Origin: Plantibacter sp. VKM Ac-2880
GTDB lineage: Bacteria > Actinomycetota > Actinomycetes > Actinomycetales > Microbacteriaceae
DNA length: 64,000 nucleotides
Reading direction: 5' to 3'
Assembly: GCF_015351235.1 (NCBI RefSeq)
Contig: NZ_JADKSJ010000001.1
Coordinates: forward strand, 2,125,668-2,189,667
Of the stretch, positions 34,162-44,015 are shown piece by piece. The stretch's first letter is position 1. Each line of letters opens with the position of its first letter. Position numbers and translations under genes: made by a program. The notes beneath the pieces are model-generated. The model saw nothing but the letters and a program-made list of their open reading frames with translations. It was not told the DNA's origin and ran no database searches.

Positions 34162-34184
34162 TGAGTCGAGAGTTTGGAACAGAC

Positions 34185-34922
34185 GTGAAAGCCAGCCCAG
34201 CAGATCAGAAGACGTTGCTCACCCTGCAGAGCATCGACACCGGCGTGCAGCGCACGGCCCACCGTGCGTCGAACCTCCCCGAGGTCGCCCGGATCGCGCA
34301 GCTACAGGCCGAGATCGAGACCGTTCGGCTCCGCCGGTTGGAGCGCGTCGGCGTGCGCGACGACGCGCAGACCGAGCTCGGACGCATCGAGTCCGACGTC
34401 GCCGTCGTCGAGGCCCGCCTGAAGCGCGACGCCGACCGCCTCCAATCGTCGACCTCCGTCAAGGACGTCGAGGCCCTGCAGAGCGAGATCACCTCTTTGC
34501 AGAACCGGCAGAACAACCTCGAAGAGATTCAGCTGAACGTCATGGAGCGGGTGGAGACGGCCGACGAAGCCGTCGCGCAGGTTGACGCCGAGCGCGCCGG
34601 GCTCCAGGAGCTGCTCGACGAGGTCGTCGCCAAGCGCGATGCGCAGCTCGTCGAACTCGAAGCGGAACGGGCGCGGCTCATCGCCGACCGCGAGTCGCTC
34701 GCGCCGGGCATCCCCGCCGATCTGCTTGCGCTCTACGACCAGCGTCGTGCCCGCGGTGGCATCGGCGCGGCCCTCTTCCGCGCCGGCACCTGCGGCGCCT
34801 GCAAGATGTCCCTCACCGGCAACGACCTGCAGGCCGTCCGCGCCGCGCCGTCCGAAGACGTCGTGCAGTGCCCCGAGTGCGCCGCGATCGTCGTGCGGAC
34901 GGACGAGTCCGGGCTCATCTGA
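34185..34922 (+). CDS. C4-type zinc-ribbon coiled-coil protein
   Basis: A 245-residue protein: a long charged coiled coil (about residues 20-180) followed by a zinc ribbon with CGACKMSL and CPECAAIV at about 205-235. The family is implicated in nucleic-acid handling (CT398-like proteins interact with sigma-54/flagellar parts in other phyla), but the actinobacterial role is unknown. An ATG eight codons upstream (34161) overlaps the nif3 stop. I prefer this GTG because VKASPADQK matches how family members usually begin and TTTGGAA stands before it. A TAGGGT at 34154-34159 may give it its own promoter. Confidence 0.85.
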   Translation: MKASPADQKTLLTLQSIDTGVQRTAHRASNLPEVARIAQLQAEIETVRLRRLERVGVRDDAQTELGRIESDVAVVEARLKRDADRLQSSTSVKDVEALQSEITSLQNRQNNLEEIQLNVMERVETADEAVAQVDAERAGLQELLDEVVAKRDAQLVELEAERARLIADRESLAPGIPADLLALYDQRRARGGIGAALFRAGTCGACKMSLTGNDLQAVRAAPSEDVVQCPECAAIVVRTDESGLI

Positions 34923-34977
34923 CCCGTCGGGTCGGGCTGAGCAGCACGCCCGGTCCAGAGCGCCGGCCGTGGGCCGG

Positions 34978-34983
34978 TAGACT
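34978..34983 (+). promoter_or_regulatory. -10 element TAGACT of rnpB
   Basis: Ends seven bases before the predicted 5' end of RNase P RNA. It gives an internal calibration of the -10 to transcription-start distance in this genome. Confidence 0.6.
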
Positions 34984-34990
34984 CGACTCC

Positions 34991-35363
<373 letters not shown>

Positions 35364-35407
35364 ACCCCCGGTACGGCCACGACTTCGTCGAGCCGTTCGG
35401 TGAAACC

Positions 35408-35458
35408 CGCGAGACCGTGGGACAGAACCCGGCGTACCGGTCGACCCGTTCACACCCC
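35408..35458 (+). repeat. rnpB 3'-end repeat, copy 2
   Basis: Exactly 90 bases downstream of copy 1. It contains complete alternative P4 and P1 3' strands, including CCCGTTCAC at 35445-35453, which can pair with the rnpB 5' end as well as copy 1 can. Confidence 0.95.
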
Positions 35459-35464
35459 GCGCCC

Positions 35465-35490
35465 GCGCTGCGACGACACCGCCGCAGCGC
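35465..35490. terminator. Hairpin between convergent rnpB and ppgK
   Basis: GCGCTGCG (35465-35472) pairs with CGCAGCGC (35483-35490) across a 10-base loop. No T-run; a bidirectional terminator is plausible in this high-GC genome. Confidence 0.45.
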
Positions 35491-35501
35491 GACCGCCGTG
35501 C

Positions 35502-36278
35502 TCAGGCGATGCGTTCCGCAGGGCCGGCGGCGAGTGAGGCCGCGCCGAGGATGCCCGCGTTGTTGCGGTGCACGGCCGGGATGATGGGGGTGTCGAGCTT
35601 GAGCAGCGGCAGGAAGTGGTCGGCGTGCTTGGACACCCCGCCACCGACGACGAACTGGTCGGGCGAGAAGTAGAACTCGAGACGCTCATAGTACTTCTGT
35701 AGGCGCTTGGCCCACTTCTCCCAGCTGAGGTCCTCGCGCTCCTTGACCGCATAGGACGCACGGGTCTCAGCGTCCTTGCCGTCGATCTCCAGGTGCCCGA
35801 GTTCCGCGTTGGGGATCAGCGTGCGGTTGTAGATGAGCGCCGTGCCGATACCGGTGCCGAGGGTGGTCAGGATCGTGAGTCCGGACGCGCCTTTCGCCGC
35901 TCCGAACTCGGTCTCCGCGTATCCGGCCGCGTCCGCGTCGTTCACGAAGGTGATCTCGCGGCCGAGCCCCTGCTCGAACAGCTGCTCGGCCTCGAGGCCG
36001 ATCCAGGCGTCGGAGACGTTCGCGGCGGACATCGTCCGGCCGTTGCGCACGATCGCCGGGAAGCACACGCCGAGCGGCAGCCCGTCGGAGGCGGGTGAGA
36101 GCTTGTCGAGCACCTCGCGGACGGTCACGACGATGTCCTTCGGCTCCCCGCCCTTCGGGGTCGGGATCTTCACCCGATCGGTGAGGAGCGCACCCGTCGT
36201 GAGATCGACGACCGCGCCCTTGATGCCGGTCCCTCCGATGTCGATGCCGACGGCGGACCGGGGAGCTGCATTCGTCAT
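35502..36278 (-). CDS. ppgK: Polyphosphate glucokinase
   Basis: A 258-residue ROK-type kinase that phosphorylates glucose with polyphosphate (and usually ATP). The phosphate loop is VGIDIGGTGIKGAVVDL at about residues 11-27. FVNDADAAGYAE carries the catalytic aspartate, and ILTTLGTGIGTALIYN with NAELGHLEIDGKDAE binds sugar. The KYYERLEFYFSPDQFVVGGGVSKHAD tail is typical of actinobacterial PpgK. The ATG is supported by TAGGCT ending seven bases before it. It can feed glucose from imported glycans into glycolysis. Confidence 0.94.
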   Translation of the reverse strand: MTNAAPRSAVGIDIGGTGIKGAVVDLTTGALLTDRVKIPTPKGGEPKDIVVTVREVLDKLSPASDGLPLGVCFPAIVRNGRTMSAANVSDAWIGLEAEQLFEQGLGREITFVNDADAAGYAETEFGAAKGASGLTILTTLGTGIGTALIYNRTLIPNAELGHLEIDGKDAETRASYAVKEREDLSWEKWAKRLQKYYERLEFYFSPDQFVVGGGVSKHADHFLPLLKLDTPIIPAVHRNNAGILGAASLAAGPAERIA

Positions 36279-36285
36279 GTCGTCC

Positions 36286-36291
36286 AGCCTA
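36286..36291 (-). promoter_or_regulatory. -10 element TAGGCT, leaderless start of ppgK
   Basis: Ends seven bases before the ppgK ATG at 36278 and lies at the very end of the upstream map gene (stop at 36289-36291), so map and ppgK are initiated separately. Confidence 0.5.
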
Positions 36292-37191
36292 GAGCGCTCG
36301 GGGCGCTGCAGTGGTGTCGATCCCGCTTGGGAGCGTGAGGACCTCGGCACCACGTTCGGTCACGACGAGGGTGTGTTCGAACTGGGCCGTCAGGGACCGG
36401 TCCCGCGTCGTGACCGTCCAATCGTCGTCCCACTGCTCCCACTCCTGCGCCCCGATGGTGAGCATCGGTTCGATCGTGAAGACCATGCCGACCTCCATGA
36501 CGGTGTCGTACTGCGGCGCCGCGTCGTAGTGGGGGACGATGAGGCCCGAGTGGAACGACCTGCCGACCCCGTGGCCGGTGAAGTCGCGCACGACGCCGTA
36601 GCCGAACCGCTTGGCGTAGGACTCGATCGCCCGTCCGATCACGTTGATCTGGCGGCCGGGCGCGACCGCTTTGATCCCGCGGTTCAGTGCCTCCCTCGTG
36701 CGTTCCACGAGGAGGCGGGTCTCCTCTGCGGCGTCACCGATGAGGAAGGTGACGTTGCTGTCACCGTGGACGCCGTCGAGGTAGGCCGTGATGTCGATGT
36801 TGATCAGGTCGCCGTCACGCAGCGCGGTGTCGTCCGGGATGCCGTGGCAGATCACTTCATTCACAGAGCTGCAGATGGACTTCGGGTACCCGCGGTAACC
36901 GAGAGTCGACGGGTATGCGCCGGCGCCGACGACGAAGGCGTGTCCGATGGCGTCCAGTTCGTCCGTCGTGACACCGGGGCGGACGGCCGCTCCGACCGCC
37001 TGGATCGCGTCGGCCGCGATGGTCCCGGCGACGCGGATCCGCTCGATCTCCTCGGGCGTGTAGAGGTCACCTCGGTCGTCAGCGGCCGGAGCCGCGCGAC
37101 CGACGTACTCCGGTCTGGCGATCGTCGCCGGCACCGTTCGCGGACGGCCGACGAGGCCGGGGATCAGGTGACCTGCGGAGTCGAAAGGCAT
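36289..37191 (-). CDS. map: Methionine aminopeptidase, type I
   Basis: A 300-residue metallopeptidase that removes N-terminal Met from new proteins. [31 protein letters not shown] (metal Asp pair), [14 protein letters not shown] (metal His), VFTIEPML and QFEHTLVVT (metal Glu residues) give the complete active site. An N-terminal extension of about 40 residues with PRTVP matches actinobacterial MapB forms that contact the ribosome. The ATG is set by TAGGCT seven bases upstream. It faces the 61-residue SPOR-like gene across a 34-base gap. Confidence 0.95.
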   Translation of the reverse strand: MPFDSAGHLIPGLVGRPRTVPATIARPEYVGRAAPAADDRGDLYTPEEIERIRVAGTIAADAIQAVGAAVRPGVTTDELDAIGHAFVVGAGAYPSTLGYRGYPKSICSSVNEVICHGIPDDTALRDGDLINIDITAYLDGVHGDSNVTFLIGDAAEETRLLVERTREALNRGIKAVAPGRQINVIGRAIESYAKRFGYGVVRDFTGHGVGRSFHSGLIVPHYDAAPQYDTVMEVGMVFTIEPMLTIGAQEWEQWDDDWTVTTRDRSLTAQFEHTLVVTERGAEVLTLPSGIDTTAAPRAL

Positions 37192-37198
37192 AAGATCG

Positions 37199-37204
37199 AG
37201 CCTA
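37199..37204 (-). promoter_or_regulatory. -10 element TAGGCT, leaderless start of map
   Basis: Ends seven bases before the ATG at 37191 on the minus strand. Confidence 0.5.
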
Positions 37205-37225
37205 ACCGAGCAGGGGAGCAGTGCC

Positions 37226-37411
37226 GTGGCCAAAGAACCGTCCGAGCAGTACTGGTACAACACGAAGACCGGTCAGGTCGAGTTCGGCTTCGAGTCGAGC
37301 GTCGTCGACCGTGTCGGCCCCTTCGAGACGGCCGCGGAGGCCTCGCACGCGCTCGACCGTTTGCGCGCGAACAGCGCCAAGTGGGACGCCGAGGAAGCCG
37401 CCGACGACTGA
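37226..37411 (+). CDS. Small SPOR-like conserved protein
   Basis: A 61-residue soluble protein: [44 protein letters not shown]. The aromatic '[11 protein letters not shown]' start and the 'GPF-T-xx-EA-xxAL' helix recall a shortened SPOR fold. Similar small proteins are common next to map in actinobacteria. Its role is unknown. The GTG is preceded by GGGGAG, a good ribosome site, and the gene is divergent from map. Confidence 0.8.
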   Translation: MAKEPSEQYWYNTKTGQVEFGFESSVVDRVGPFETAAEASHALDRLRANSAKWDAEEAADD

Positions 37412-37514
37412 TCCCCCGCCTCGCGTGGCGATGGGAGTGCGGGTCTGCCCTCTTCCGCCACTGCGGTGTGTTCCGCCAGGATGGGCCGAGCGATGAAGCT
37501 CGAGCGGGGGGAAC

Positions 37515-39461
37515 ATGCACAGGATCGACCGTCCGCAAAGGCTACGCAGCGCGCCCTGGAGAACGGCCGTGGTCCTCGTGGCCGCCGTCATCCTGCTGCC
37601 GGCCCTTCCGGTGCTCGCCGCGCCGACGGCTCGGGCCGAGGTCCGCACGGCCGAGTGCGTGGTCGAGGTGCCGGGTGGCTCTCGCTGCGGTGAGCTGAGC
37701 GTCCCGATCTCGCGGGAGGTGGCCGAATCGGCCCAGGCGACGCTCCCATATGTGGTGGTGCCGGCGACGTTGGACACCGGTCGGATGCCCCTCGTCTACC
37801 TCGCCGGAGACACACCGCTCTCCGAACTCGACGTCTCCGCGCTGGCGGTCGAGCGTGGACTCGCGGCCGACCGCGACGTGGTCTTCGTCGAGCGCCGAGG
37901 CGGAGCGGATGCGGCCCCGACGCTGGCATGCGATCCGGCGGTCGAGGCGTTCCGGTCGGCGCTCGGCACCGAGGGGAGCCGGGAGGAACGGGTCGCCGCC
38001 GTCGCCGCCGCCTTCACCGGCTGTGCCGAGGCCTGGCAGGAGGACGGCTTCTCGGCGAGCGACTTCGGGGTGCAGGCTGCGGCTGCGGACCTGCGGGACC
38101 TCCGGCAGGAACTGGGCTATGCGCGCTGGACCCTGCTGGCGGTCGGTTCCTCGGCCGGTGTCGCGCTCACGGCGACGGGCGTCGACCCGGAGGGCGTCGA
38201 GGGGGTCCTCCTCGACGGACCTGATCTGGGCGCGCCGGGGATCGTGTCCTCCGGAGGGGTCGAAGCTTCGCTCTCCATGATCCGCGCGCGGGGCGACGAT
38301 CGCGCACCGTCTCCGTCGACCCCCGAGGAGACCGGAACGAGTGATGCAGGACCGGCGACCGCTTCGGCACCGATCCTCGACACCTCCTGGTCGGCTGAGC
38401 GGCTGACGGCGGCGAGCGAGGCGCTCACGGCGAGCCCGCACCGGACAGGGGGAGCGCGGCCGACGACGATCGGTGGCGACGCATTGCTCGCCCTCGTCTC
38501 GCACGGTCTGTCCGACCCGACGACCCAGGCGGCCCTGCCTGTCCTGTTGGAGACCGTCGCGGACGGCCACCGCGCCCCGCTCGACCCGCTGGCCGCTGCG
38601 GCGGTCGACGACCTCTCGCGGGGTGGCGTCCTCGGCCGCGTGCTCGGGTGTTCGACGGCCGCCTGGCCGGGAGCGACCGAACGGACAGGTCCCGAGCCCC
38701 AGACGACGACCCTCCTCGAGGACGTCGCCGCGGCGGCCTGTACCGCGTTCGGTGTGGCGGCGAGCCCCACTCCACCGCCACTCGACCTCCCCCTCCTCGT
38801 CGTCAGTGCACCCGAGCAGGACGCCGCCTGGGCGTCCCCACCCACCGACCTGGCCACCGCGGCCGTCGCCGCGGTCTTCCCCGGCTCCGGCGCGGTCCCC
38901 ACGGCGAACAGCTCCTGCGCGTCGGTCATGGTCCGCTCCTGGCTGAGCGAACCCTCGAGCCACCGAGCGGCACTGTGCGCCGGCGACGACGCCGCGATCC
39001 CCGTCATCGACGCCGCCGACGTCTCGACGAGCGCCAGGTGGTCGGCGGACACGGCCGGGATCGGCGGGCCGTGGCCCGTCCTCGTGCTCCCGATCCTGTT
39101 CGCCCTGGTCGCGATCGGGTGGTCCATCGCTTGGGCCTACCGACTGTTCGCCCAGGCGCTCAGACACGAACCGGTGCAGGCCGGACTCCGCCTGGGGATC
39201 GCGCCGGTGTTCGGCGCGAGTTGGGCCGTGGGTGCGGCCGCACTGCTCGTGCGCGACGGCCTGTCGAGCCCGGCGGTCGGGCTGATCGGCGTCCCGGCCG
39301 CCCTCCCGTGGCTGTCGATCGCGCTCCTCGTCAGCTGCATGGGCCTGGTGCCGGTCTGGGAGGGGGCGCGCCGCGGTTCGCGGGTCAGGACCGTGGCGAT
39401 CTCGACGCTGTGGGCGGCGACCGCGCTCTGGACGACGATCTATGTCCTCGCCTGGTGGTGA
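37515..39461 (+). CDS. Secreted-then-anchored alpha/beta-hydrolase-like membrane protein
   Basis: A 648-residue protein with an unusual layout. An N-terminal signal sequence or anchor (about 16-36) leads to an extracellular alpha/beta-hydrolase region with FVERRGG and nucleophile elbow GSSAG (Ser213), resembling tripeptidyl-aminopeptidase-like hydrolases. C-terminally, four membrane helices (about 515-648) begin WPVLVLPILFALVAIGW. The expected catalytic Asp and His near the TAP-type C-terminal subdomain (LPLLVVSAPEQD onward) are not clear, so activity is uncertain. GGGGGG precedes the ATG by four bases. I do not recognise a named family with this fusion. Confidence 0.75.
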   Translation: MHRIDRPQRLRSAPWRTAVVLVAAVILLPALPVLAAPTARAEVRTAECVVEVPGGSRCGELSVPISREVAESAQATLPYVVVPATLDTGRMPLVYLAGDTPLSELDVSALAVERGLAADRDVVFVERRGGADAAPTLACDPAVEAFRSALGTEGSREERVAAVAAAFTGCAEAWQEDGFSASDFGVQAAAADLRDLRQELGYARWTLLAVGSSAGVALTATGVDPEGVEGVLLDGPDLGAPGIVSSGGVEASLSMIRARGDDRAPSPSTPEETGTSDAGPATASAPILDTSWSAERLTAASEALTASPHRTGGARPTTIGGDALLALVSHGLSDPTTQAALPVLLETVADGHRAPLDPLAAAAVDDLSRGGVLGRVLGCSTAAWPGATERTGPEPQTTTLLEDVAAAACTAFGVAASPTPPPLDLPLLVVSAPEQDAAWASPPTDLATAAVAAVFPGSGAVPTANSSCASVMVRSWLSEPSSHRAALCAGDDAAIPVIDAADVSTSARWSADTAGIGGPWPVLVLPILFALVAIGWSIAWAYRLFAQALRHEPVQAGLRLGIAPVFGASWAVGAAALLVRDGLSSPAVGLIGVPAALPWLSIALLVSCMGLVPVWEGARRGSRVRTVAISTLWAATALWTTIYVLAWW

Positions 39462-39520
39462 CGGACCGGTCGAACGCCTCCGCCTGGCGTGCTGATGAGC
39501 GCGAAGACGGACGGAGCCAG

Positions 39521-39526
39521 TAGCCT
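39521..39526 (+). promoter_or_regulatory. -10 element TAGCCT for glnA2
   Basis: Predicts transcription from about 39533 and a 28-base leader carrying the GAGGGG ribosome site before the ATG at 39561. Confidence 0.45.
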
Positions 39527-39560
39527 AGACATGGGCCGCCGGCCGAAGGAAGAGGGGCAG

Positions 39561-40916
39561 ATGGATAAGCAGCGCGACTTCGTTCTCCGCACGATCGAGG
39601 AGCGGGGCGTCAAGTTCGTCCGGCTGTGGTTCACCGACGTCGTGGGCACCCTCAAGTCCGTCGCCATCGCGCCGGCCGAGGTCGAAGGCGCGTTCTCCGA
39701 AGGCCTCGGCTTCGACGGTTCCGCGATCGAGGGGCTCAGCCGTTCCTACGAGTCGGACCTGCTCGCGCACCCGGATCCGACGACCTTCCAGATCCTCCCG
39801 TGGCGCGGCGAGATCGACCCGACCGCGCGCATGTTCTGCGACATCACGACGCCCGACGGCCAGCCGGCCGTGGCCGACCCGCGGAACGTCCTGAAGCGCA
39901 CCCTGGCCAAGGCGGCCGACATGGGGTTCACCTTCTACACGCACCCCGAGATCGAGTTCTACCTCCTGAAGTCCTCGCAGTACGGCGTCGACGGTCCGGA
40001 GCCCGTGGACTCCGCCGGGTACTTCGACAACGTCCCCGGTGGTACCGCGCACGACTTCCGTCGTCGCTCCGTCCGGATGCTGGAAGACCTGGGCATCTCC
40101 GTCGAGTTCAGCCACCATGAGGCCGGGCCGGGTCAGAACGAGATCGACCTCCGCTACGCGGACGCCCTCACCACGGCGGACAACATCATGACCTTCCGCA
40201 CCGTCGTGAAGGAGGTGGCGATCGAGCAGGGCGTCTACGCGACCTTCATGCCGAAGCCCCTCGTCCACCAGCCGGGGAGCGGCATGCACACGCACATGTC
40301 GCTGTTCGAGGGCGATTCCAACGCGTTCTACGAGGCCGGAGCGCAGTACCAGCTCTCCAAGACGGGCCGACAGTTCATCGCCGGGCTCCTCACGCACGCT
40401 CCGGAGATCACCGCGGTCACCAACCAGTTCGTCAACTCCTACAAGCGACTGTGGGGTGGCGTCGGACCGAACAAGCTCTCGGAGGCGCCGAGCTTCGTCT
40501 GCTGGGGTCACAACAACCGCTCGGCGCTCGTCCGCGTTCCGCTCTACAAGCCCAACAAGGGGCAGAGCGCTCGGGTCGAGTACCGCGCCATCGATTCGGC
40601 GGCCAACCCGTACCTCGCGTTCTCGCTCATGCTCGCGGCCGGCCTGAAGGGCATCGAAGAGGGCTACGAGCTCCCCCCCGAGGCCGAGGACAACGTCTGG
40701 ACCCTCTCCGACACGGAGCGTCGTGCCCTCGGGTACAACGCCCTGCCCGCCAGCCTCGACCGCGCCGTGAGCCTCATGGAGGGTTCCGAGCTCGTCGCGG
40801 AGACGCTCGGTGAGCAGGTCTTCAACTACGTCCTGCTCAACAAGCGCCAGGAGTGGCAGGAGTACCGCGCCCAGGTGACCCCGTTCGAGTTGGCCAGCAA
40901 CCTGGAGATGCTCTAA
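39561..40916 (+). CDS. glnA2: Glutamine synthetase, GlnA2 type
   Basis: A 451-residue glutamine synthetase I-alpha-like enzyme. The beta-grasp domain (FVRLWFTDVVGTLKS, GLGFDGSAIEGLSR) precedes the catalytic barrel with EFSHHEAGPGQNEIDL and FMPKPL-type ATP and metal sites. The C-terminus lacks the adenylylation tyrosine motif NLYDLP found in glnA downstream, so it should not be controlled by glnE. It is immediately upstream of glnE, the usual actinobacterial order. Reading from 39489 would add a segment without a ribosome site. Confidence 0.95.
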   Translation: MDKQRDFVLRTIEERGVKFVRLWFTDVVGTLKSVAIAPAEVEGAFSEGLGFDGSAIEGLSRSYESDLLAHPDPTTFQILPWRGEIDPTARMFCDITTPDGQPAVADPRNVLKRTLAKAADMGFTFYTHPEIEFYLLKSSQYGVDGPEPVDSAGYFDNVPGGTAHDFRRRSVRMLEDLGISVEFSHHEAGPGQNEIDLRYADALTTADNIMTFRTVVKEVAIEQGVYATFMPKPLVHQPGSGMHTHMSLFEGDSNAFYEAGAQYQLSKTGRQFIAGLLTHAPEITAVTNQFVNSYKRLWGGVGPNKLSEAPSFVCWGHNNRSALVRVPLYKPNKGQSARVEYRAIDSAANPYLAFSLMLAAGLKGIEEGYELPPEAEDNVWTLSDTERRALGYNALPASLDRAVSLMEGSELVAETLGEQVFNYVLLNKRQEWQEYRAQVTPFELASNLEML

Positions 40917-40928
40917 CCGAGGGGGCCG

Positions 40929-43900
40929 GTGGGTCGTATGGTCCGGGAGAACATCTCACTCAGCACCCTCGCGAGGCTCGGCTTCACCGGTCTCGGTGAG
41001 GCGCGGGATCGGCTGCAGGAACTCGCCGCGCTCGTCCCGGTCGACCCGGCGGTCATCACGCCGTCGTTCGCCGTCGCGGCGGATCCCGACGCAGCGCTGG
41101 TCGGCGTGCTCATGATCGGCCGGAAGTCGCCGGACGAGCTTGCCGGGCTCCTCGCCGATCAGGCGTCGACCGAACGCTTGTTCCGGTTGTTGGGCGCATC
41201 GCAGGGGTTCATCGACTTCTTCCTGCGGCACCCCGACCAGTTGTCGGTCTTCGAGTTGCCGGTCACGAGGGTCCCGACCCTCGGCGAAGCTCGCGATGAG
41301 CTGCTCGCGAGCGTCGGCGCCGCGGACGGCTTCGCGGAGATCGTCGAGGAACCGGCCTGGGATGCGATCCGCGTCGTCTACCGCCGCCTGCTCGCTGAGG
41401 TCGCGCTCTTCGATCTCTGCGCCCCCGATCCCATCATCGTCCTCGACCGGGTCGCCAGTGCCCTCTCCGACCTCGCTGCGGGCGCCCTGGAGGCGTCGAT
41501 AGCGGTCGCCAGAACGCAGACCAGCGGCGTGCGGGGCCCCGGCGTCTATCCGCGTGAGGAGGTCGCGGCGACGCGGTTCGCCATCATCGGTATGGGCAAG
41601 GCCGGCGCGCGCGAGCTCAACTACGTCTCCGACGTGGACGTCATCTTCGTCGGTGAGGGCTCGGGGGATGACGAGGGTGGCCTCGACAACGGTCGCGCCG
41701 TCGAGATCGCCACCCGACTCGCCGTCCTCACCATGCGCGGTCTCGGCCAGGCCGGTCTCGAGCCGAGCCTCTGGGAGGTCGACCCGAACCTGCGTCCGGA
41801 GGGCAAGGCGGGTGCCCTGGTACGGACCCTCGAGTCGCACCTCGTCTACTACGACCGGTGGGCGAAGAGCTGGGAGTTCCAGGCGCTCCTCAAGGCCAGG
41901 GCCCTCGCCGGCGATCTGGAGCTCGGAGCGCGCTACATCGAGGCGGTGCAGCCGAAGGTGTGGGGGAGTGCCTCCCGCGAGGGCTTCGTCGAGTCGGTCC
42001 AGCGCATGCGGGAGCGGGTCACCGAGAACATCCCCGCGGAGGACGTCCACTACCAGTTGAAGCTCGGTCCGGGTGGTCTCCGCGACATCGAGTTCACCGT
42101 GCAGCTCCTGCAGCTGGTCCACGGCCAGCTCGACGACTCCGTCCACCAGCGGGGCACCCTCGCCGCGCTCGACGGCCTCGCCACGGCCGGGTACATCGGT
42201 CGCGCCGAAGCGCAGGAGTTCGCGCACGACTACCGGCTCCTCCGGGTCCTGGAACACCGCTTGCAGCTGACGCGGCTCCAGCGCACCCACATGATGCCGC
42301 GCGATGAGCCGTCGCTCCGGTCGCTGGCACGCTCGAGTACGCTCGCGACGACCGCCCAGGCGCTCGTCTCCCGGTGGGAGACGACGAAGCACGGTGTCCG
42401 GCAACTGCACGAGCGGCTCTTCTACCGCCCGTTGCTCTCGGCGGTCGCCGCCCTGCCCGAGAGCGGACTGAGTTTGACCAGCGGGCAGGCGGAGGCCCGG
42501 CTCGCGGCGATCGGCTTCGTCGACCCCCGCGGCGCGCTGGCCCACATCGGCGCCCTCACCGCCGGGGTGTCTCGACGCGCGAACATCCAACGGCATCTCC
42601 TCCCCGTCATGCTCGGATGGTTCGCCGACGGCGCCGATCCCGACTACGGCCTGCTCGCGTTCCGACGGCTCAGTGAGTCGCTCGGTGAGTCGCACTGGTT
42701 CCTGCGGATGCTGCGCGACTCCTCGGGTGCGGCGGAGCGCCTCACCCGGGTCCTGTCCGGATCGCGGTTCATCGGCGAGCTGATGGACCGGATCCCGGAG
42801 TCCGCTGCGTGGCTCGCCGGCGATGAAGACCTCCGCCCCAGGTCGTCGGCGGCGCTCGGCGAGGAGATCGCTGCGATCCTCCGACGACACGACTCGCCCG
42901 ACTCCGCAGCTGCGGCCATCCGCGCGGTGCGACGACGCGAGGTCCTGCGCCTCGCGATGTCCTCCACCGTCGGCATGCTCGACGTCCAGGGGCTGGCCTC
43001 CGGACTCACCGATGTCTCGACGGCCACGCTGGCCGGGCTCCTCGGCGCGGTCCGCCGTATCGGCGGGCTCGGAGCCGACATCGAGTTCGCGATCATCGCG
43101 ATGGGACGGTACGGCGGTGCCGAGTTGGGCCTCGGGTCGGACCTGGACGTCCTCTACGTGTTCCGGGCGCTACCGGACGTCGATCCACAGCTCGCGCAAC
43201 GGCAGGCGGCCGCGATCGCCGCGGAGCTCAACCGGTTGAGCGAGGACGCCCGCCTCCCGCTCGACCTCGACCTCGACCTGCGTCCGGAGGGTAAGAACGG
43301 GCCTCTCGTGCGGTCCCTCGACTCCTACCGGAACTACTACGCGCGATGGTCACTCACTTGGGAGGCGCAGGCGCTCCTGCGGGCTGCCGGCGTCGTCGGC
43401 GATCCGGACCTCATCGCCGCCTTCACCGAGGTGGCCGACACCGTCCGCTATCCGGCGGACATCAGCGAGCAGTCCGTCCGTGAGGTGAAGCGGATCAAGG
43501 CACGGGTGGAGAACGAACGACTGCCGCAGGGCGCTGATCCGACCCGACACCTCAAACTCGGCCGCGGATCGCTCAGCGATGTCGAGTGGTTCGTGCAGCT
43601 TCTGCAGCTCGAACATGGAGTCCATGTCCCGGCGCTCCGGACGACGTCGACGCTCCGGGCACTCGACGCGGCGGTGGAGGCGGACCTGGTCGATCGGGAG
43701 TCCGCCGACCGACTTCGTGAGGCTTGGATCCTGGCGTCGCGGATCCGCTCGGCGATGACCCTGTGGTTGAACAAGACCCAGGACGTGCTGCCGAGCGACC
43801 GATTGCAGCTCGAGGGCGTCGCACGGCTGCTGGAGTACCCGACCGGATCGGCGAGCCTCCTGGAGCAGGACTACCTCGCCGCCACCCGTCGAGCCCGCGC

Positions 43901-43931
43901 GGTCTTCGAGCACGGATTCTACGGGCTCTGA
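40929..43931 (+). CDS. glnE: Glutamine synthetase adenylyltransferase / deadenylase
   Basis: A 1000-residue bifunctional enzyme that adds and removes AMP on GlnA. It has two nucleotidyltransferase halves with G-x-G/M-x-(K/R)-x-G-(A/G)-x-E-L and S-D-(V/L)-D: IGMGKAGARELNYVSDVDVIFV (about residues 220-241, deadenylase side) and AMGRYGGAELGLGSDLDVLYVF (about 722-745, adenylylase side). Each is followed by PEGK (NLRPEGKAGALVR, DLRPEGKNGPLVR). The GTG at 40929 lies just after GGGGG; an ATG at 40938 is possible. It starts 12 bases after glnA2, so the two are one operon. Confidence 0.95.
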   Translation: MGRMVRENISLSTLARLGFTGLGEARDRLQELAALVPVDPAVITPSFAVAADPDAALVGVLMIGRKSPDELAGLLADQASTERLFRLLGASQGFIDFFLRHPDQLSVFELPVTRVPTLGEARDELLASVGAADGFAEIVEEPAWDAIRVVYRRLLAEVALFDLCAPDPIIVLDRVASALSDLAAGALEASIAVARTQTSGVRGPGVYPREEVAATRFAIIGMGKAGARELNYVSDVDVIFVGEGSGDDEGGLDNGRAVEIATRLAVLTMRGLGQAGLEPSLWEVDPNLRPEGKAGALVRTLESHLVYYDRWAKSWEFQALLKARALAGDLELGARYIEAVQPKVWGSASREGFVESVQRMRERVTENIPAEDVHYQLKLGPGGLRDIEFTVQLLQLVHGQLDDSVHQRGTLAALDGLATAGYIGRAEAQEFAHDYRLLRVLEHRLQLTRLQRTHMMPRDEPSLRSLARSSTLATTAQALVSRWETTKHGVRQLHERLFYRPLLSAVAALPESGLSLTSGQAEARLAAIGFVDPRGALAHIGALTAGVSRRANIQRHLLPVMLGWFADGADPDYGLLAFRRLSESLGESHWFLRMLRDSSGAAERLTRVLSGSRFIGELMDRIPESAAWLAGDEDLRPRSSAALGEEIAAILRRHDSPDSAAAAIRAVRRREVLRLAMSSTVGMLDVQGLASGLTDVSTATLAGLLGAVRRIGGLGADIEFAIIAMGRYGGAELGLGSDLDVLYVFRALPDVDPQLAQRQAAAIAAELNRLSEDARLPLDLDLDLRPEGKNGPLVRSLDSYRNYYARWSLTWEAQALLRAAGVVGDPDLIAAFTEVADTVRYPADISEQSVREVKRIKARVENERLPQGADPTRHLKLGRGSLSDVEWFVQLLQLEHGVHVPALRTTSTLRALDAAVEADLVDRESADRLREAWILASRIRSAMTLWLNKTQDVLPSDRLQLEGVARLLEYPTGSASLLEQDYLAATRRARAVFEHGFYGL

Positions 43932-43961
43932 GCCGGCCACACCCGTCGTCACGATCACGCG

Positions 43962-43999
43962 GAACCGCCCCGCCATCCGGGAGGATGACGGGGCGGTTC
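43962..43999. terminator. Bidirectional terminator between convergent glnE and glnA
   Basis: GAACCGCCCCG (43962-43972) pairs with CGGGGCGGTTC (43989-43999), and CATCC/GGATG extends the stem after one mismatch, with a GGGA loop. No clear T-run. Confidence 0.7.
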
Positions 44000-44015
44000 G
44001 GGGTGCTGAAGGGAC

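Noticed and set aside
34161-34184. ATG start of the zinc-ribbon gene overlapping the nif3 stop
   Set aside because: It is possible, but the GTG at 34185 has a better ribosome site and matches the usual family N-terminus; kept as an alternative only.
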